A DNA stretch of 64,000 bases from Bacillota bacterium (GTDB lineage Bacteria; Bacillota; Clostridia; Oscillospirales; Acutalibacteraceae): contig JAEZCC010000029.1 in assembly GCA_023412715.1 (NCBI GenBank), forward strand, positions 1-64,000, in the 5' to 3' direction. The first letter of the stretch is position 1. The number at the start of each line of letters is the position of its first letter. Shown piece by piece: positions 16,858-24,693 of the stretch. The position numbers and the translations under genes were made by a program. The notes under the pieces are model-generated. The model was not told where the DNA came from. It was given only the letters and a program-made list of their open reading frames with translations, and did no database searches.

Positions 16858-19260
16858 TCATGCCCGGCGGCTTGCCAGTCTGTCAATCACAAAACTGAAG
16901 GCTCTTTCCAGAAGCATGCTGACAAGAGCCAGACACGCGATAAATGGTAATGTCTGCGGAGGAAGAACTGCAAGCTGGAGAATCGGACGGAACAAAAAGG
17001 CCGCCGCGAAAAATCCAGCCGTCATCGTTCCGCACAGAAAGATGCGTAATTTATTGAAAGGTAAGCACGACTTGTAAACGGCGAGGATCTCAGTAAACCC
17101 GACTAAAACATAAAGGACGGTATGGAGAACTGTATTTGGGAATGAAATTCCAACGGCGGGAGCAAGAAAAAGCACGAGGAAAAAGTCCGCCAAAATGGCC
17201 AGGGCGTTCGGAAAAGCTCTTCGCAAAGCAGAGTGCAGAAACGTTTCCGTTATTTTATGGTTATCCGGTTCAAACGACATGAAAAAGGAGGGGTATCCCT
17301 CGATAATCATATCGATCAAAGTGATCTGGAGCGGGATAAATGGAAAGGGAATGTTCAGAAGCATGCAGGCAATGGACATCAGGACGGAATAAACGGTTTT
17401 GACAAAGAATACTCCGGCAACCCGTGTCACGTTGTTGACCGCACGCCGGCCTTCGGCCAGCACATTCGGCAAAAAAGTAAAATCCGAATTCAACAGAACC
17501 AGCTGGGAAACCTGCCGTGTGGCGTCGCTGCCCTCCGACATTGCAATACTGCAGTCTGCCTCCCGCAGAGCCAAAACGTCGTTCACGCCGTCGCCTGTCA
17601 TCGCAACGGTTTTCCCCTGCTTCTTAAAGGACTGGATCAGTTTTCTTTTCTGATAGGGAGAGACTCGGCCAAAAACGCTGTAATTTTTTGCCGCCTTATC
17701 AATTTGTTCATCCGTTTCACAAGGGGACATATCGACAACTGAATCGTACCCTTTCAGGCCCGCAGATTTTGCAATTGCTGAAACGGTAACCGGGTTGTCC
17801 CCGGAAATGATTTTAATGTCGACGCCTTCCCTTTCAAAGAAATCCAGGGTTTTCGCCGCATCCTTTCTGATCGGATCTGAAATGGTCAGAAAAGCCACGG
17901 GAGAAAGGGCCGGAAGCTGATCACTTGCGATTGTTTCTTTCGTAAAGGCCGCCATTAAAATGCGTGCTCCGGAATTTTCTTGCTCTGAAACCTTTGGCGG
18001 CAGCGGCCGGCGAGTCAGCCGATCAGGAGCGCCGATTACAAGAGTGCCGACATCCTGAAAAGTCATGGCGCTCCATTTTCTCTGGGAAGAAAACGGGACT
18101 TTGCAGATGGGGTGAAAGTAGCCGTTTCTGCTGAAATATCTATTCAATGCCTGAAAGGTCGCATTGTTGTCATCCGAATTTTTCAGAAAAGACCCTATCA
18201 AATCTTCAAATGGGACCGGAAGGGACGCTTCATCAACCGGATCGACGCTTTGTACAGACATTTTTCCCTCGGTAAGGGTTCCTGTTTTGTCCAGGCACAA
18301 GACGTCTACATAGGCAAGCGATTCGAGTGAAAACAGATTCTGCACCAGAACTTGTTCCTTCGAGAGCTTGATAACGCCTGTGGCAAGCGTAATGCTGATC
18401 AGTAAAACCAGCCCCTTGGGAAGCATTCCCAAAAGCCCGGCGGATGTGGAAACCACGGCCGGCGCCAGAGCGTCAAAGCGGAAAAAATATGCTTCAACGA
18501 ACAGCAGAAGCCCGAGCGGTACGATGAAAAAGCCCGTAAACCGGGTCACCTTCTGCATGGAGCGCAGCAGCCTTGAATTGACGGCTTTATATTTTTTGAC
18601 GTCGTGAGCAATTTTTGACGCATAATTCTCCAGGCCCACATGTTCGACCTGCGCGTAGCATCTTCCGCTCACAACAAAGCTTCCGGACAGAAGATGGTCG
18701 TCCGCGTGCTTCAGAACCGGATCCGACTCCCCGGTCAGCAAGGATTCGTTTACTTCCGCTTCACCATGCAGCACGATAGAATCGACGCAAATTTGTTTTC
18801 CCATGTCAAACACGACGACATCGTCCTGAACCAGTTCCTCAATGGCACAGGCCGCCTCTTTGCCGTCGCGGATCACTGCTGCTTTCGGCATGGTGACGAG
18901 CGAAAGCTTCTCAACCAGATTCTTGGCGTGGATCTCTTGTACGATGCCAATGCAGATGTTCAGAATAATGATGGAGAGAAAAGCAATGTTGGAATATGAA
19001 TGAACTGCGGCAAGGCAGATTGCGATGATAAAGTTGAATAAATTGAAGAGGGTCAGCACATTGCCGCGGATGATCTGGCCGTTCGACTGGGTGATTTTTT
19101 CAGGTGTTGAATTTCTCAGCCCGGCCTTTTGCTGAGACATGACCTCCGTTGCCGACAGACCGGTTTCCCAAGAGGGTGAAAACCTTTTGCCAGCGTTTAT
19201 CCCTCTTCCTTCGGACCGGTTTTCTGCGTGGGGTTTCTTCCCCGGATTCTTATAATTCAT
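16858..19260 (-). CDS. P-type cation-transporting ATPase, CtpE-like
   Basis: This 800-residue P-type ATPase has the actuator motif LLTGESDP (about 175), phosphorylation motif CLDKTGTLTEGK (Asp about 325) and hinge motif MTGDGVNDVLALREAD (about 555), with roughly eight to ten membrane helices. The arrangement resembles the CtpE group, whose mycobacterial member takes up calcium. In helix M4 the usual Pro-Glu-Gly-Leu is Pro-Lys-Gly-Leu (LLGMLPKGLVLL, codon AAG). If not an error, this would change ion coordination. The start at 19260 is fixed by AAAGGAG eight bases before ATG; an upstream in-frame start lacks a ribosome site. The ion is not known. The gene is followed by no obvious partner. Confidence 0.88.
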   Translation of the reverse strand: MNYKNPGKKPHAENRSEGRGINAGKRFSPSWETGLSATEVMSQQKAGLRNSTPEKITQSNGQIIRGNVLTLFNLFNFIIAICLAAVHSYSNIAFLSIIILNICIGIVQEIHAKNLVEKLSLVTMPKAAVIRDGKEAACAIEELVQDDVVVFDMGKQICVDSIVLHGEAEVNESLLTGESDPVLKHADDHLLSGSFVVSGRCYAQVEHVGLENYASKIAHDVKKYKAVNSRLLRSMQKVTRFTGFFIVPLGLLLFVEAYFFRFDALAPAVVSTSAGLLGMLPKGLVLLISITLATGVIKLSKEQVLVQNLFSLESLAYVDVLCLDKTGTLTEGKMSVQSVDPVDEASLPVPFEDLIGSFLKNSDDNNATFQALNRYFSRNGYFHPICKVPFSSQRKWSAMTFQDVGTLVIGAPDRLTRRPLPPKVSEQENSGARILMAAFTKETIASDQLPALSPVAFLTISDPIRKDAAKTLDFFEREGVDIKIISGDNPVTVSAIAKSAGLKGYDSVVDMSPCETDEQIDKAAKNYSVFGRVSPYQKRKLIQSFKKQGKTVAMTGDGVNDVLALREADCSIAMSEGSDATRQVSQLVLLNSDFTFLPNVLAEGRRAVNNVTRVAGVFFVKTVYSVLMSIACMLLNIPFPFIPLQITLIDMIIEGYPSFFMSFEPDNHKITETFLHSALRRAFPNALAILADFFLVLFLAPAVGISFPNTVLHTVLYVLVGFTEILAVYKSCLPFNKLRIFLCGTMTAGFFAAAFLFRPILQLAVLPPQTLPFIACLALVSMLLERAFSFVIDRLASRRA

Positions 19261-19338
19261 GGATTTGCTCCTTTTAGCACATAAAGAAATGGTCTGCAAG
19301 TACGGCGCCGGCCCGAGGTTGGTTCGCGCCCGCTTCTG

Positions 19339-20124
19339 TCAGCGCCTGACGCAGTACAGAGCGATAATAAAGGCGCCGAAGGCAAAACGGTAAACGGTAA
19401 AAAGAAGCAGGCTCCGCTTTTTCAGAAAGTCGAGTAAAAACCGGATGCTTAAGATCCCCACAACCGCGGCGGTCACAACCGCCGTGACGAACGGAAGCAT
19501 GTCGATCCGCACGCTGGCGAGATCCTTCGCATGGAACAGGGCGTCGCCGAGAATAATCGGCGTCGAGAGCAGAAACGTAAATTTCGCGATGCTTTCCCGG
19601 TCGACGCCGGCCGCCCGCCCGGCAGACATCGTGATGCCGGAGCGGGAGATTCCGGGCACAATGGCCAGCACCTGCGCAACGCCGACCAGGACGCCTCGTC
19701 TGAACCCGATTCTTTCCAGAGAGACATTGCTTTGTCCGACTTTATCGCATACATACAAAACGATGCCCATGCCAATGAGAAGGATTCCGATGAGAAGCGG
19801 ATTTGTAAACAGCGCCATGTACCGGTCCAGGGCGACCCCCGCCAGAGCGCCGGGGATGGTCGCGATCACAAGGATCCGGAACAGCCTGCCGTCCTGTGTC
19901 CGGGGTTCTTTGAAGCCCGCCGTCACCAACCGGACCCAGTCGTGGAAAAAGAATGCGATGACGGCGACAGCCGTGCCGAAATGCAGCGCCACGTCGAAGA
20001 CGTTCCCCGGGTTCTGCCAGCCGAAAATCCACGGCAGAAGCGTCAGATGCGCCGTGCTGGAAACCGGTAGAAATTCGGTAATCCCCTGAACAATCCCATA
20101 AATCAACGCTTGAAAAAGATTCAT
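19339..20124 (-). CDS. uppP: Undecaprenyl-diphosphatase UppP (BacA family)
   Basis: The 261-residue membrane enzyme removes a phosphate from undecaprenyl pyrophosphate so that the lipid carrier can be reused in cell-wall synthesis; overexpression gives bacitracin resistance. The family signatures are present: GIVQGITEFLPVSSTAHL near the N-terminus (residues about 10-27, with the catalytic Glu and Ser) and the second repeat VPGISRSGITMSAG (about 158-171). About eight hydrophobic helices and normal length. GGGGAG lies 6 bases before the ATG. Upstream is a 20-base element shared with the neighbouring small gene (see repeats), which may be regulatory. Confidence 0.97.
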   Translation of the reverse strand: MNLFQALIYGIVQGITEFLPVSSTAHLTLLPWIFGWQNPGNVFDVALHFGTAVAVIAFFFHDWVRLVTAGFKEPRTQDGRLFRILVIATIPGALAGVALDRYMALFTNPLLIGILLIGMGIVLYVCDKVGQSNVSLERIGFRRGVLVGVAQVLAIVPGISRSGITMSAGRAAGVDRESIAKFTFLLSTPIILGDALFHAKDLASVRIDMLPFVTAVVTAAVVGILSIRFLLDFLKKRSLLLFTVYRFAFGAFIIALYCVRR

Positions 20125-20180
20125 TTGAAGCTCCCCGCAAGTTTTTGAAACAGCAATGATGTAGATTATGATAAACAGTG

Positions 20181-20200
20181 AAGATTAAAATCCCATTAGA
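20181..20200. repeat. Upstream element, copy 1 (before uppP)
   Basis: AAGATTAAAATCCCATTAGA, located 57 bases ahead of the uppP start. It matches the sequence at 20522-20541 at 18 of 20 positions. Both copies have the same orientation relative to their minus-strand genes. Confidence 0.55.
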
Positions 20201-20257
20201 CCGAGGAATGGGTTCTCACCTGATTCCGGTTCCATGGAAAAAGAATGATATTTATAA

Positions 20258-20300
20258 AAATCCGCAGGGAGAATCCATGCGGATCCTCCCTGTGGATTGT
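20258..20300 (-). terminator. Terminator of the 55-residue gene
   Basis: On the minus strand AATCC-AC-AGGGAG-G-ATCC pairs with GGAT-T-CTCCCT-GC-GGATT around loop GCAT and runs into TTTTT. It lies just after the stop of the small gene at 20310. Confidence 0.85.
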
Positions 20301-20309
20301 TCAGGCGGT

Positions 20310-20477
20310 TCAGGCGTATCTGTCTAAAATGCTGGAAGTGGTGCTCTTTGCCTCTCTGGCTTTTTCCGCGGAGCTTTCACTTGCTTCTTCACTGGCGCTG
20401 CTCTTTGCACGGACATTCTGGTAAGGATTTACTTGAGGATGGTACTGAAGCACGCTTGCACGGCCAATTGCATTCAT
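20310..20477 (-). CDS. Small Ser/Glu/Ala-rich protein of unknown function (55 aa)
   Basis: This gene is shorter than most ORF cut-offs but well supported. The minus strand has GGAGGTG (20484-20490) six bases before ATG (20477), a 55-codon frame beginning MNAIGRASVLQYHPQVNPYQ, a TGA stop and an immediate intrinsic terminator. The middle is rich in Ser, Ala, Glu and Lys (SSASEEASESSAEKAREA), which suggests a soluble, disordered or helical peptide. It ends SILDRYA. There is no signal or membrane segment. I do not recognise the family. Small proteins with such a composition are found among sporulation and stress products, but nothing in the sequence proves that. It shares an upstream 20-base element with uppP. 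Confidence 0.7.
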   Translation of the reverse strand: MNAIGRASVLQYHPQVNPYQNVRAKSSASEEASESSAEKAREAKSTTSSILDRYA

Positions 20478-20781
20478 CGTTTTCACCTCCTTTGCACCAC
20501 GTCTTGCAATTTTATTCGTCGAAAATTAAGATCCCATTAGAAAAAATTGCCTCAGCCGGTCGAATCCGTTCCCGGTTTCCCGCCGGGGGTTGTCCGATAC
20601 GTGCGTTGACGGATTCCGCTGTTATGAACGACCGGCCGGTCGATCCAGAGAAGCTTTTCAAAGGGATTGGGCCGCGACCAAAACCCAGGCGGTCCGGAGG
20701 CGGGCGGAATATGCCGGAAACGGGTGCGGCCGGATCACAGAGGATCCGGCCGCTTTTATCCTGTCATTCAGTTTTTTATGG
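20478..20781. other. Intergenic region with a GC-rich hairpin
   Basis: This region contains the ribosome site and upstream element of the small gene and, at 20726-20753, a perfect 11-base-pair hairpin (GCGGCCGGATC with its complement) followed on the + strand by TTTTATC. No protein gene is seen. Confidence 0.5.
20522..20541. repeat. Upstream element, copy 2 (before the 55-residue gene)
   Basis: AAAATTAAGATCCCATTAGA, 45 bases ahead of the small gene. Its near-identity to the copy in front of uppP suggests a common promoter or binding site, because a long AT-rich match at equivalent places is unlikely by chance. Confidence 0.55.
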
Positions 20782-21321
20782 TTACGATCCCCTGCACCCA
20801 TTTTTGGCGTAAAGATAGCTGTACAGAATTCCATGCCGGATTTCATCGGTGATGATCTCGGTGAGAACATTGATATGGATACGGAGCTGCATGGCATACA
20901 GAATTCTGCGGTATTTCTGCACTGCGTTCTGCTCCCCCAGCAGAGCGCGGGCCAGCCCTTCGCAGTAATGGGCGGGCGGTGTGAACGGTTCGCCCTGAAC
21001 CTGCGGAGGCACCTTTCCGGTCAGTTCGTAATAGAGCTGCCGGAAAAGAGCATAGTGGCCGATCTCATTGTCGCGGATGCCGGAAATGATCTGCTGGTCC
21101 TCTTTCGAAGGCGCCCGCTCCATCAGCCACGTATAGAACATCCTGTCCTCGGCTTCACCGGAAAGCGCCTGCTCGATCAGGGCAAGCGCCCCCTGCAGGT
21201 TTTCCGGATATGCGAAGATATTGCCTGTCTGCTGCGCCGTTCCCGCGGGCGTGGCCGCCGTCTTCCTATAAGGGACGACCTGATCATAAGTGAGATTATC
21301 ACCGTTGCCGTTGTAATTCAT
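20782..21321 (-). CDS. Ferritin-like domain protein
   Basis: The 179-residue protein has an N-terminal low-complexity segment (to about residue 40) followed by a four-helix ferritin-like domain. Candidate iron ligands are E in GALALIEQALSGEAED, E and H in IRDNEIGHYALFRQLYYEL, a Glu in LLGEQNAVQKY and E/H in ITDEIRHGILY. The two ExxH-type motifs suggest a di-iron or manganese centre. It is not a 24-mer storage ferritin by length and layout; rather it resembles the COG1633-type proteins of clostridia. GGAG lies 9 bases before ATG at 21321, and the upstream in-frame ATG lacks a ribosome site. A TATAAT-like -10 (21349-21354) is close upstream. No cargo peptide for the encapsulin at 0.2 kb is visible at its C-terminus. 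Confidence 0.8.
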   Translation of the reverse strand: MNYNGNGDNLTYDQVVPYRKTAATPAGTAQQTGNIFAYPENLQGALALIEQALSGEAEDRMFYTWLMERAPSKEDQQIISGIRDNEIGHYALFRQLYYELTGKVPPQVQGEPFTPPAHYCEGLARALLGEQNAVQKYRRILYAMQLRIHINVLTEIITDEIRHGILYSYLYAKNGCRGS

Positions 21322-21442
21322 GATTTCATCTCCAGAGCATTTTTCTTTATTATATGAATTTTCCGCCAAGCCGGTGTTGAGCGCTGCGGATTTCGTATTG
21401 ATAAATTTATGGGCCGACAGAAAATTTTTTCCCGGAATGCAC

Positions 21443-21472
21443 TTGACAGGCCAGGTTTGTATATGATACGAT
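21443..21472 (+). promoter_or_regulatory. Predicted promoter of the second P-type ATPase
   Basis: TTGACA (21443-21448), 18-base spacer, TACGAT (21467-21472). Transcription from here would give a leader of about 260 bases before the ATPase start codon. Confidence 0.6.
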
Positions 21473-21479
21473 ACGCATA

Positions 21480-21740
21480 TCTCTTTGCACTGCGTAAACA
21501 GCTACAGTACAAACTGAGCAGGCGATGAACTGCGGGGGTTCCGGAATTCCCGGGGTTTGTGGGGCTGGGCCGTCAACGGCAACAGGTTTTCGTTTACAAC
21601 CTGTGGGACAGTAATCTGTCCCACAGGTATTTTTATACCCGTTTTTAGGGACATCGGCTGATTGCTGCAATGCCATAGAGCTATCGTACAAACGCCTGAA
21701 AATGGCGGATGGGTGCTGCAACCCAGGGAGGTAACTCGCT
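21480..21740 (+). promoter_or_regulatory. Structured leader with terminator before the P-type ATPase
   Basis: The leader contains several potential stems (for example CGGGGGTTCCGGAATTCCCGGG at about 21533-21554 and GGCCGTCAACGGC near 21569) and then a perfect intrinsic terminator at 21599-21636. The coding region starts 104 bases after that terminator. The layout is that of a riboswitch or attenuator. I could not match it to the yybP-ykoY, M-box or NiCo consensus, so the class is open. The rest of 21322-21480 holds only the ferritin-like gene's promoter. Confidence 0.5.
21599..21636 (+). terminator. Intrinsic terminator inside the ATPase leader
   Basis: ACCTGTGGGACAG, loop TAAT, CTGTCCCACAGGT, then ATTTTTAT. 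This is a perfect 13-base-pair stem, downstream of the predicted promoter and upstream of the ATPase gene. Confidence 0.85.
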
Positions 21741-24293
21741 ATGACAGAACAGAAAAACACACCGTCGTTTTCCGGCCTTACGTCCGGGCAGGCAAAAGAA
21801 CTGCAGGCGGAATTCGGAAAAAACGAGCTGGCGCCGCAGAAAAAATCAAGCGTTTTCCGCGAGATCCTGAAGGCCCTTGCCGAACCGATGTTTCTGCTGC
21901 TGCTCGTCGCGGCGGTCATCTATTTTCTTTTGGGCGAACCGCGCGACGGCGCCGTCATGCTGGTCTTTGTGCTCGGCGTCATCGGCATCGACGTGATGCA
22001 GGAGTGGCGGACGGACAAAACGCTCGAGGCCCTGAAAGACCTTTCCGCGCCGCATGTCCGGGTGATACGGGACGGCGAAGAAAAGACAATCAACAGCGCG
22101 GATCTGGTGCCGGGCGACCTGATGCTGCTGTTCGAGGGCGTCAAGATTCCGGCCGACGGGAAAGTCGTGCGGGCAAACGACCTTTGCGTCGACGAATCCT
22201 CCCTGACCGGCGAGGCCGAAGGCGTCTGGAAATCCGCCGCCGGCTCCGCGGGGCCGGAAGAACAGGACCTGTGGCGGCGCGACACCTGTTATGCCGGCAC
22301 GATGGTTTTGGAGGGCAGCGCGGCGGTCCGCGTCGAAAGAATCGGACCGGCGACCGAATACGGCAAAATCGGCGCGAACGTGGCGAACGCGCCGGAAAAC
22401 CCAACGCCGCTGCAGAGGCAGACCGGCAAACTGGTCCGGCTCTGCGCGATCATTGCCGCCGTGCTGTTCGTGCTGGTCGGCTGTGCGACCTGGCTGAACA
22501 TCCCCGACCATTCTTTCCGGGACCGGCTGATCGAGAGCATCCTCTCCGGCGTCACGCTGGCCATGGCGATGATTCCGGAGGAGTTCCCGGTCATCCTCAC
22601 GGTGTTCCTTTCCATGGGTGCCTGGCGGCTTGCCAGAAAGCAGTCTCTGGTGCGGAAGCTCCCCGCGGTGGAAACGCTCGGCGCGGTTTCCGTCCTTTGC
22701 GTGGATAAGACCGGCACAATCACAAAGAACAAAATGACCGTCCGCGAGACATGGGCGGCGGACGGCGACGAACGCCGGCTTTGCGCGGTCATGGGCATGG
22801 CGTGTGAAACCGAGGCCTACGACCCGATGGAAAAGGCGATGCTTGCCCATTGCGAGAGCCTCGGAATCACGCGCGGGCAGCTGTTCTCCGGCGAGCTTGT
22901 CACGGAATACCCGTTCACCAACGAGGCCAAAATGATGGGCCATGTCTGGGAAAGGGAAAGCGTCGTTCTTGTCGCGGCGAAGGGCTCGCCGGAAAAGATC
23001 CTGCGCCTCTGCACGCTGACGGACGAGGAAAAGGACGCCGTACAGACGCGCCTCGACGAAATGTCCCGGAAAGGCCTGCGGGTGATTGCCGTAGGCCGGA
23101 TGGATCTGGCGCCCGGCATCGGCATCCCGAAGACGCTGCCGGACTGCGAATTGCGGCTGTGCGGCCTGGTCGGCCTTGCCGATCCCCCGAGGGAATCGGT
23201 CAAGGAGGACATCCGGCGCTGCACGCGCGCCGGCGTCCGCGTCGTGATGATTACGGGCGACAGCGGCACGACCGCGAGCTCCATCGCGGGGCTGGTCGGC
23301 ATCCCGGACTGCGACAAAATCATCACCGGCGACGAGCTGGATCGGATGACCGACGGGGAGCTCCGCGAAAAGGTGCGGGGCGTCAGCATCTTTTCCCGCG
23401 TGGTGCCGGAGCATAAGATGCGGATCGTCAAAGCCTTCCGGGAAAACGGCGAGGTCGTCGCCATGACGGGCGACGGAGTCAACGACGCGCCCGCGCTCAA
23501 ATACGCCGACATCGGCATCGCCATGGGCAAGCGCGGCTCTGAGGTTTCGCGCGAAGCCGCGGACCTGATTCTTTTGGACGACAATTTTTCGACCATTGTG
23601 GAGACCATCCGCGACGGCAGGCGGATTTATGACAACATCAGAAGGGCCGTGGGGTACGTCTTCACCATCCACATCCCGATTGCGTTCGCGTCCCTGCTGG
23701 CCCCCCTGCTCAAAATCAGCCCGGCCAGCCTGATGCTCCTGCCGCTCCACGTGGTACTGCTGGAGCTCATCATAGACCCGACCTGCTCGATTGTCCTGGA
23801 GCGCCAGCCGGCGGAGCGCGACATCATGGCGCGTGCGCCGCGCGACCCCAACGGAAAAATCATCGACGCCCCGGGCCTTGTCAAAAGCCTGCTGCAGGGC
23901 TTTGTCATCTTCGCGGCCTCTTTCGGCACCTATTTTGCCGCTTTGCAGGGGAATCCCCAAAGCGGCGCGCCGGCCGCGCGCGCAATGGGCCTTGCCGTCA
24001 TCTTCCTCTGCAACCTTCTGCTGGTGCAGGTCAACGGCTCGGACACCGATTTCGCCTTTCAGTCGCTGAAACGCCTGATGAAGGACCGGGTCCTGCGGGC
24101 CATCGCGGCCGGGACGATCCTGGGCCTTCTTCTGATTTTGTATACGCCTCTCTCCGGATTTTTAAAGCTCGCGCCCTTGAGCGGCGTACAGCTTTTGATT
24201 GTGACCGGCGTCTCTCTTGCGGCCGTCCTGTGGTATGAGCTTGTCAAGCTTGCGAGGAAGCTGCCGATCGCACGAAAAAAATCACGGCGTTAA
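21741..24293 (+). CDS. P2-type cation-transporting ATPase (calcium-ATPase-like)
   Basis: The 850-residue ion pump has the actuator motif SSLTGEAEG (about 156), M4 motif MIPEEFPVILTVFLS (about 280), phosphorylation motif CVDKTGTITKNKMT (Asp about 322), the nucleotide-binding KGSPEKIL and hinge motif MTGDGVNDAPALKYADIGIA (about 576), with about ten transmembrane helices including the C-terminal four. The PEEFP variant of M4 is found in bacterial calcium or manganese type pumps related to PMCA. The cation cannot be assigned. GGGAGG precedes the ATG by about 9 bases. A promoter, long leader and terminator hairpin lie upstream, suggesting conditional read-through, possibly metal-responsive. Unlike the ATPase at 16.8 kb, all ion-site motifs look normal. 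Confidence 0.92.
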   Translation: MTEQKNTPSFSGLTSGQAKELQAEFGKNELAPQKKSSVFREILKALAEPMFLLLLVAAVIYFLLGEPRDGAVMLVFVLGVIGIDVMQEWRTDKTLEALKDLSAPHVRVIRDGEEKTINSADLVPGDLMLLFEGVKIPADGKVVRANDLCVDESSLTGEAEGVWKSAAGSAGPEEQDLWRRDTCYAGTMVLEGSAAVRVERIGPATEYGKIGANVANAPENPTPLQRQTGKLVRLCAIIAAVLFVLVGCATWLNIPDHSFRDRLIESILSGVTLAMAMIPEEFPVILTVFLSMGAWRLARKQSLVRKLPAVETLGAVSVLCVDKTGTITKNKMTVRETWAADGDERRLCAVMGMACETEAYDPMEKAMLAHCESLGITRGQLFSGELVTEYPFTNEAKMMGHVWERESVVLVAAKGSPEKILRLCTLTDEEKDAVQTRLDEMSRKGLRVIAVGRMDLAPGIGIPKTLPDCELRLCGLVGLADPPRESVKEDIRRCTRAGVRVVMITGDSGTTASSIAGLVGIPDCDKIITGDELDRMTDGELREKVRGVSIFSRVVPEHKMRIVKAFRENGEVVAMTGDGVNDAPALKYADIGIAMGKRGSEVSREAADLILLDDNFSTIVETIRDGRRIYDNIRRAVGYVFTIHIPIAFASLLAPLLKISPASLMLLPLHVVLLELIIDPTCSIVLERQPAERDIMARAPRDPNGKIIDAPGLVKSLLQGFVIFAASFGTYFAALQGNPQSGAPAARAMGLAVIFLCNLLLVQVNGSDTDFAFQSLKRLMKDRVLRAIAAGTILGLLLILYTPLSGFLKLAPLSGVQLLIVTGVSLAAVLWYELVKLARKLPIARKKSRR

Positions 24294-24587
24294 AACATTT
24301 CATTCTAAGATCGGTTCGTTTGGAAAAGCCTGTCTCATGTTCCGCTCATTCTGAGGCGTATGGGCAGACGGAAAGTGATCGGCTGCCTAGCTGAATCCGG
24401 CCGCGGGTATGGGATCTTCACGATCCCGAGCGCCAGGATCATCCAGGGCAAAGCGATCGCTTCCAGCATCGGCGGGCATACGCTCGAAACGGTCAGCAAG
24501 CGAAAAATTTCTGAAAATCCTTCTAATATCGATCTGCCGCCTATTGCTATGGGCTCTCTGCCTGCAAACCTCGGGCAATGCCCGGAA

Positions 24588-24612
24588 GGCCGACCTGAAA
24601 AACAGGCCGGCT
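24588..24612 (+). terminator. Terminator upstream of the ChrB-like promoter
   Basis: GCCG-A-CCTG, loop AAAAA, CAGG-C-CGGC, then TTTTTGCTTTTT. It probably ends transcription from the ATPase side. Confidence 0.75.
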
Positions 24613-24627
24613 TTTTGCTTTTTGATC

Positions 24628-24656
24628 TTGTAACCAGTATTACTATATGATATATT
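24628..24656 (+). promoter_or_regulatory. Promoter of the ChrB-like/MFS operon
   Basis: TTGTAA (24628-24633), 17-base spacer, TATATT (24651-24656), predicted start near 24663. Operator copy 1 covers the -35 and copy 2 covers the start site. Confidence 0.7.
24629..24643 (+). promoter_or_regulatory. Operator copy 1 (TGTAACCAGTATTAC)
   Basis: Fifteen-base element overlapping the -35 hexamer. The second copy is identical except for one base and starts exactly 33 bases later, i.e. about three helical turns, so both face the same side of the DNA. Confidence 0.7.
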
Positions 24657-24661
24657 CTCTA

Positions 24662-24676
24662 TGTAACCGGTATTAC
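24662..24676 (+). promoter_or_regulatory. Operator copy 2 (TGTAACCGGTATTAC)
   Basis: Second copy, lying in the imperfect palindrome ATGTAA-CCGGTA-TTACAT over the predicted transcription start. It is the likely target of the ChrB-like protein encoded next. Confidence 0.7.
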
Positions 24677-24693
24677 ATCAGGGGATGATTTTT

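Larger units (their letters stand above)
24294..24693. other. Intergenic region upstream of the ChrB-like gene
   Basis: After the ATPase there are about 280 bases with open frames on both strands (24360-24650 on the plus strand is the longest) but no recognised product and only a badly spaced ribosome site. A terminator hairpin then leads into the operator/promoter of the ChrB-like gene. Confidence 0.5.

Noticed and set aside
21480..21640. Leader of the P-type ATPase as a yybP-ykoY (manganese) riboswitch
   Set aside because: A GTCAAC stretch is present but the GGGGAGTAG opening and other conserved blocks are not. I keep it only as an unclassified leader.
21846..23960. 704-codon open frame on the minus strand
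   Set aside because: It is the antisense of the P-type ATPase gene, an effect of high third-position GC. The sense frame has all P-type motifs.
24360..24650. Plus-strand frame of 96 codons between the ATPase and the ChrB-like gene
   Set aside because: GAGG is only 3 bases from the start, no family is recognised, and the frame runs through a terminator and an operator.
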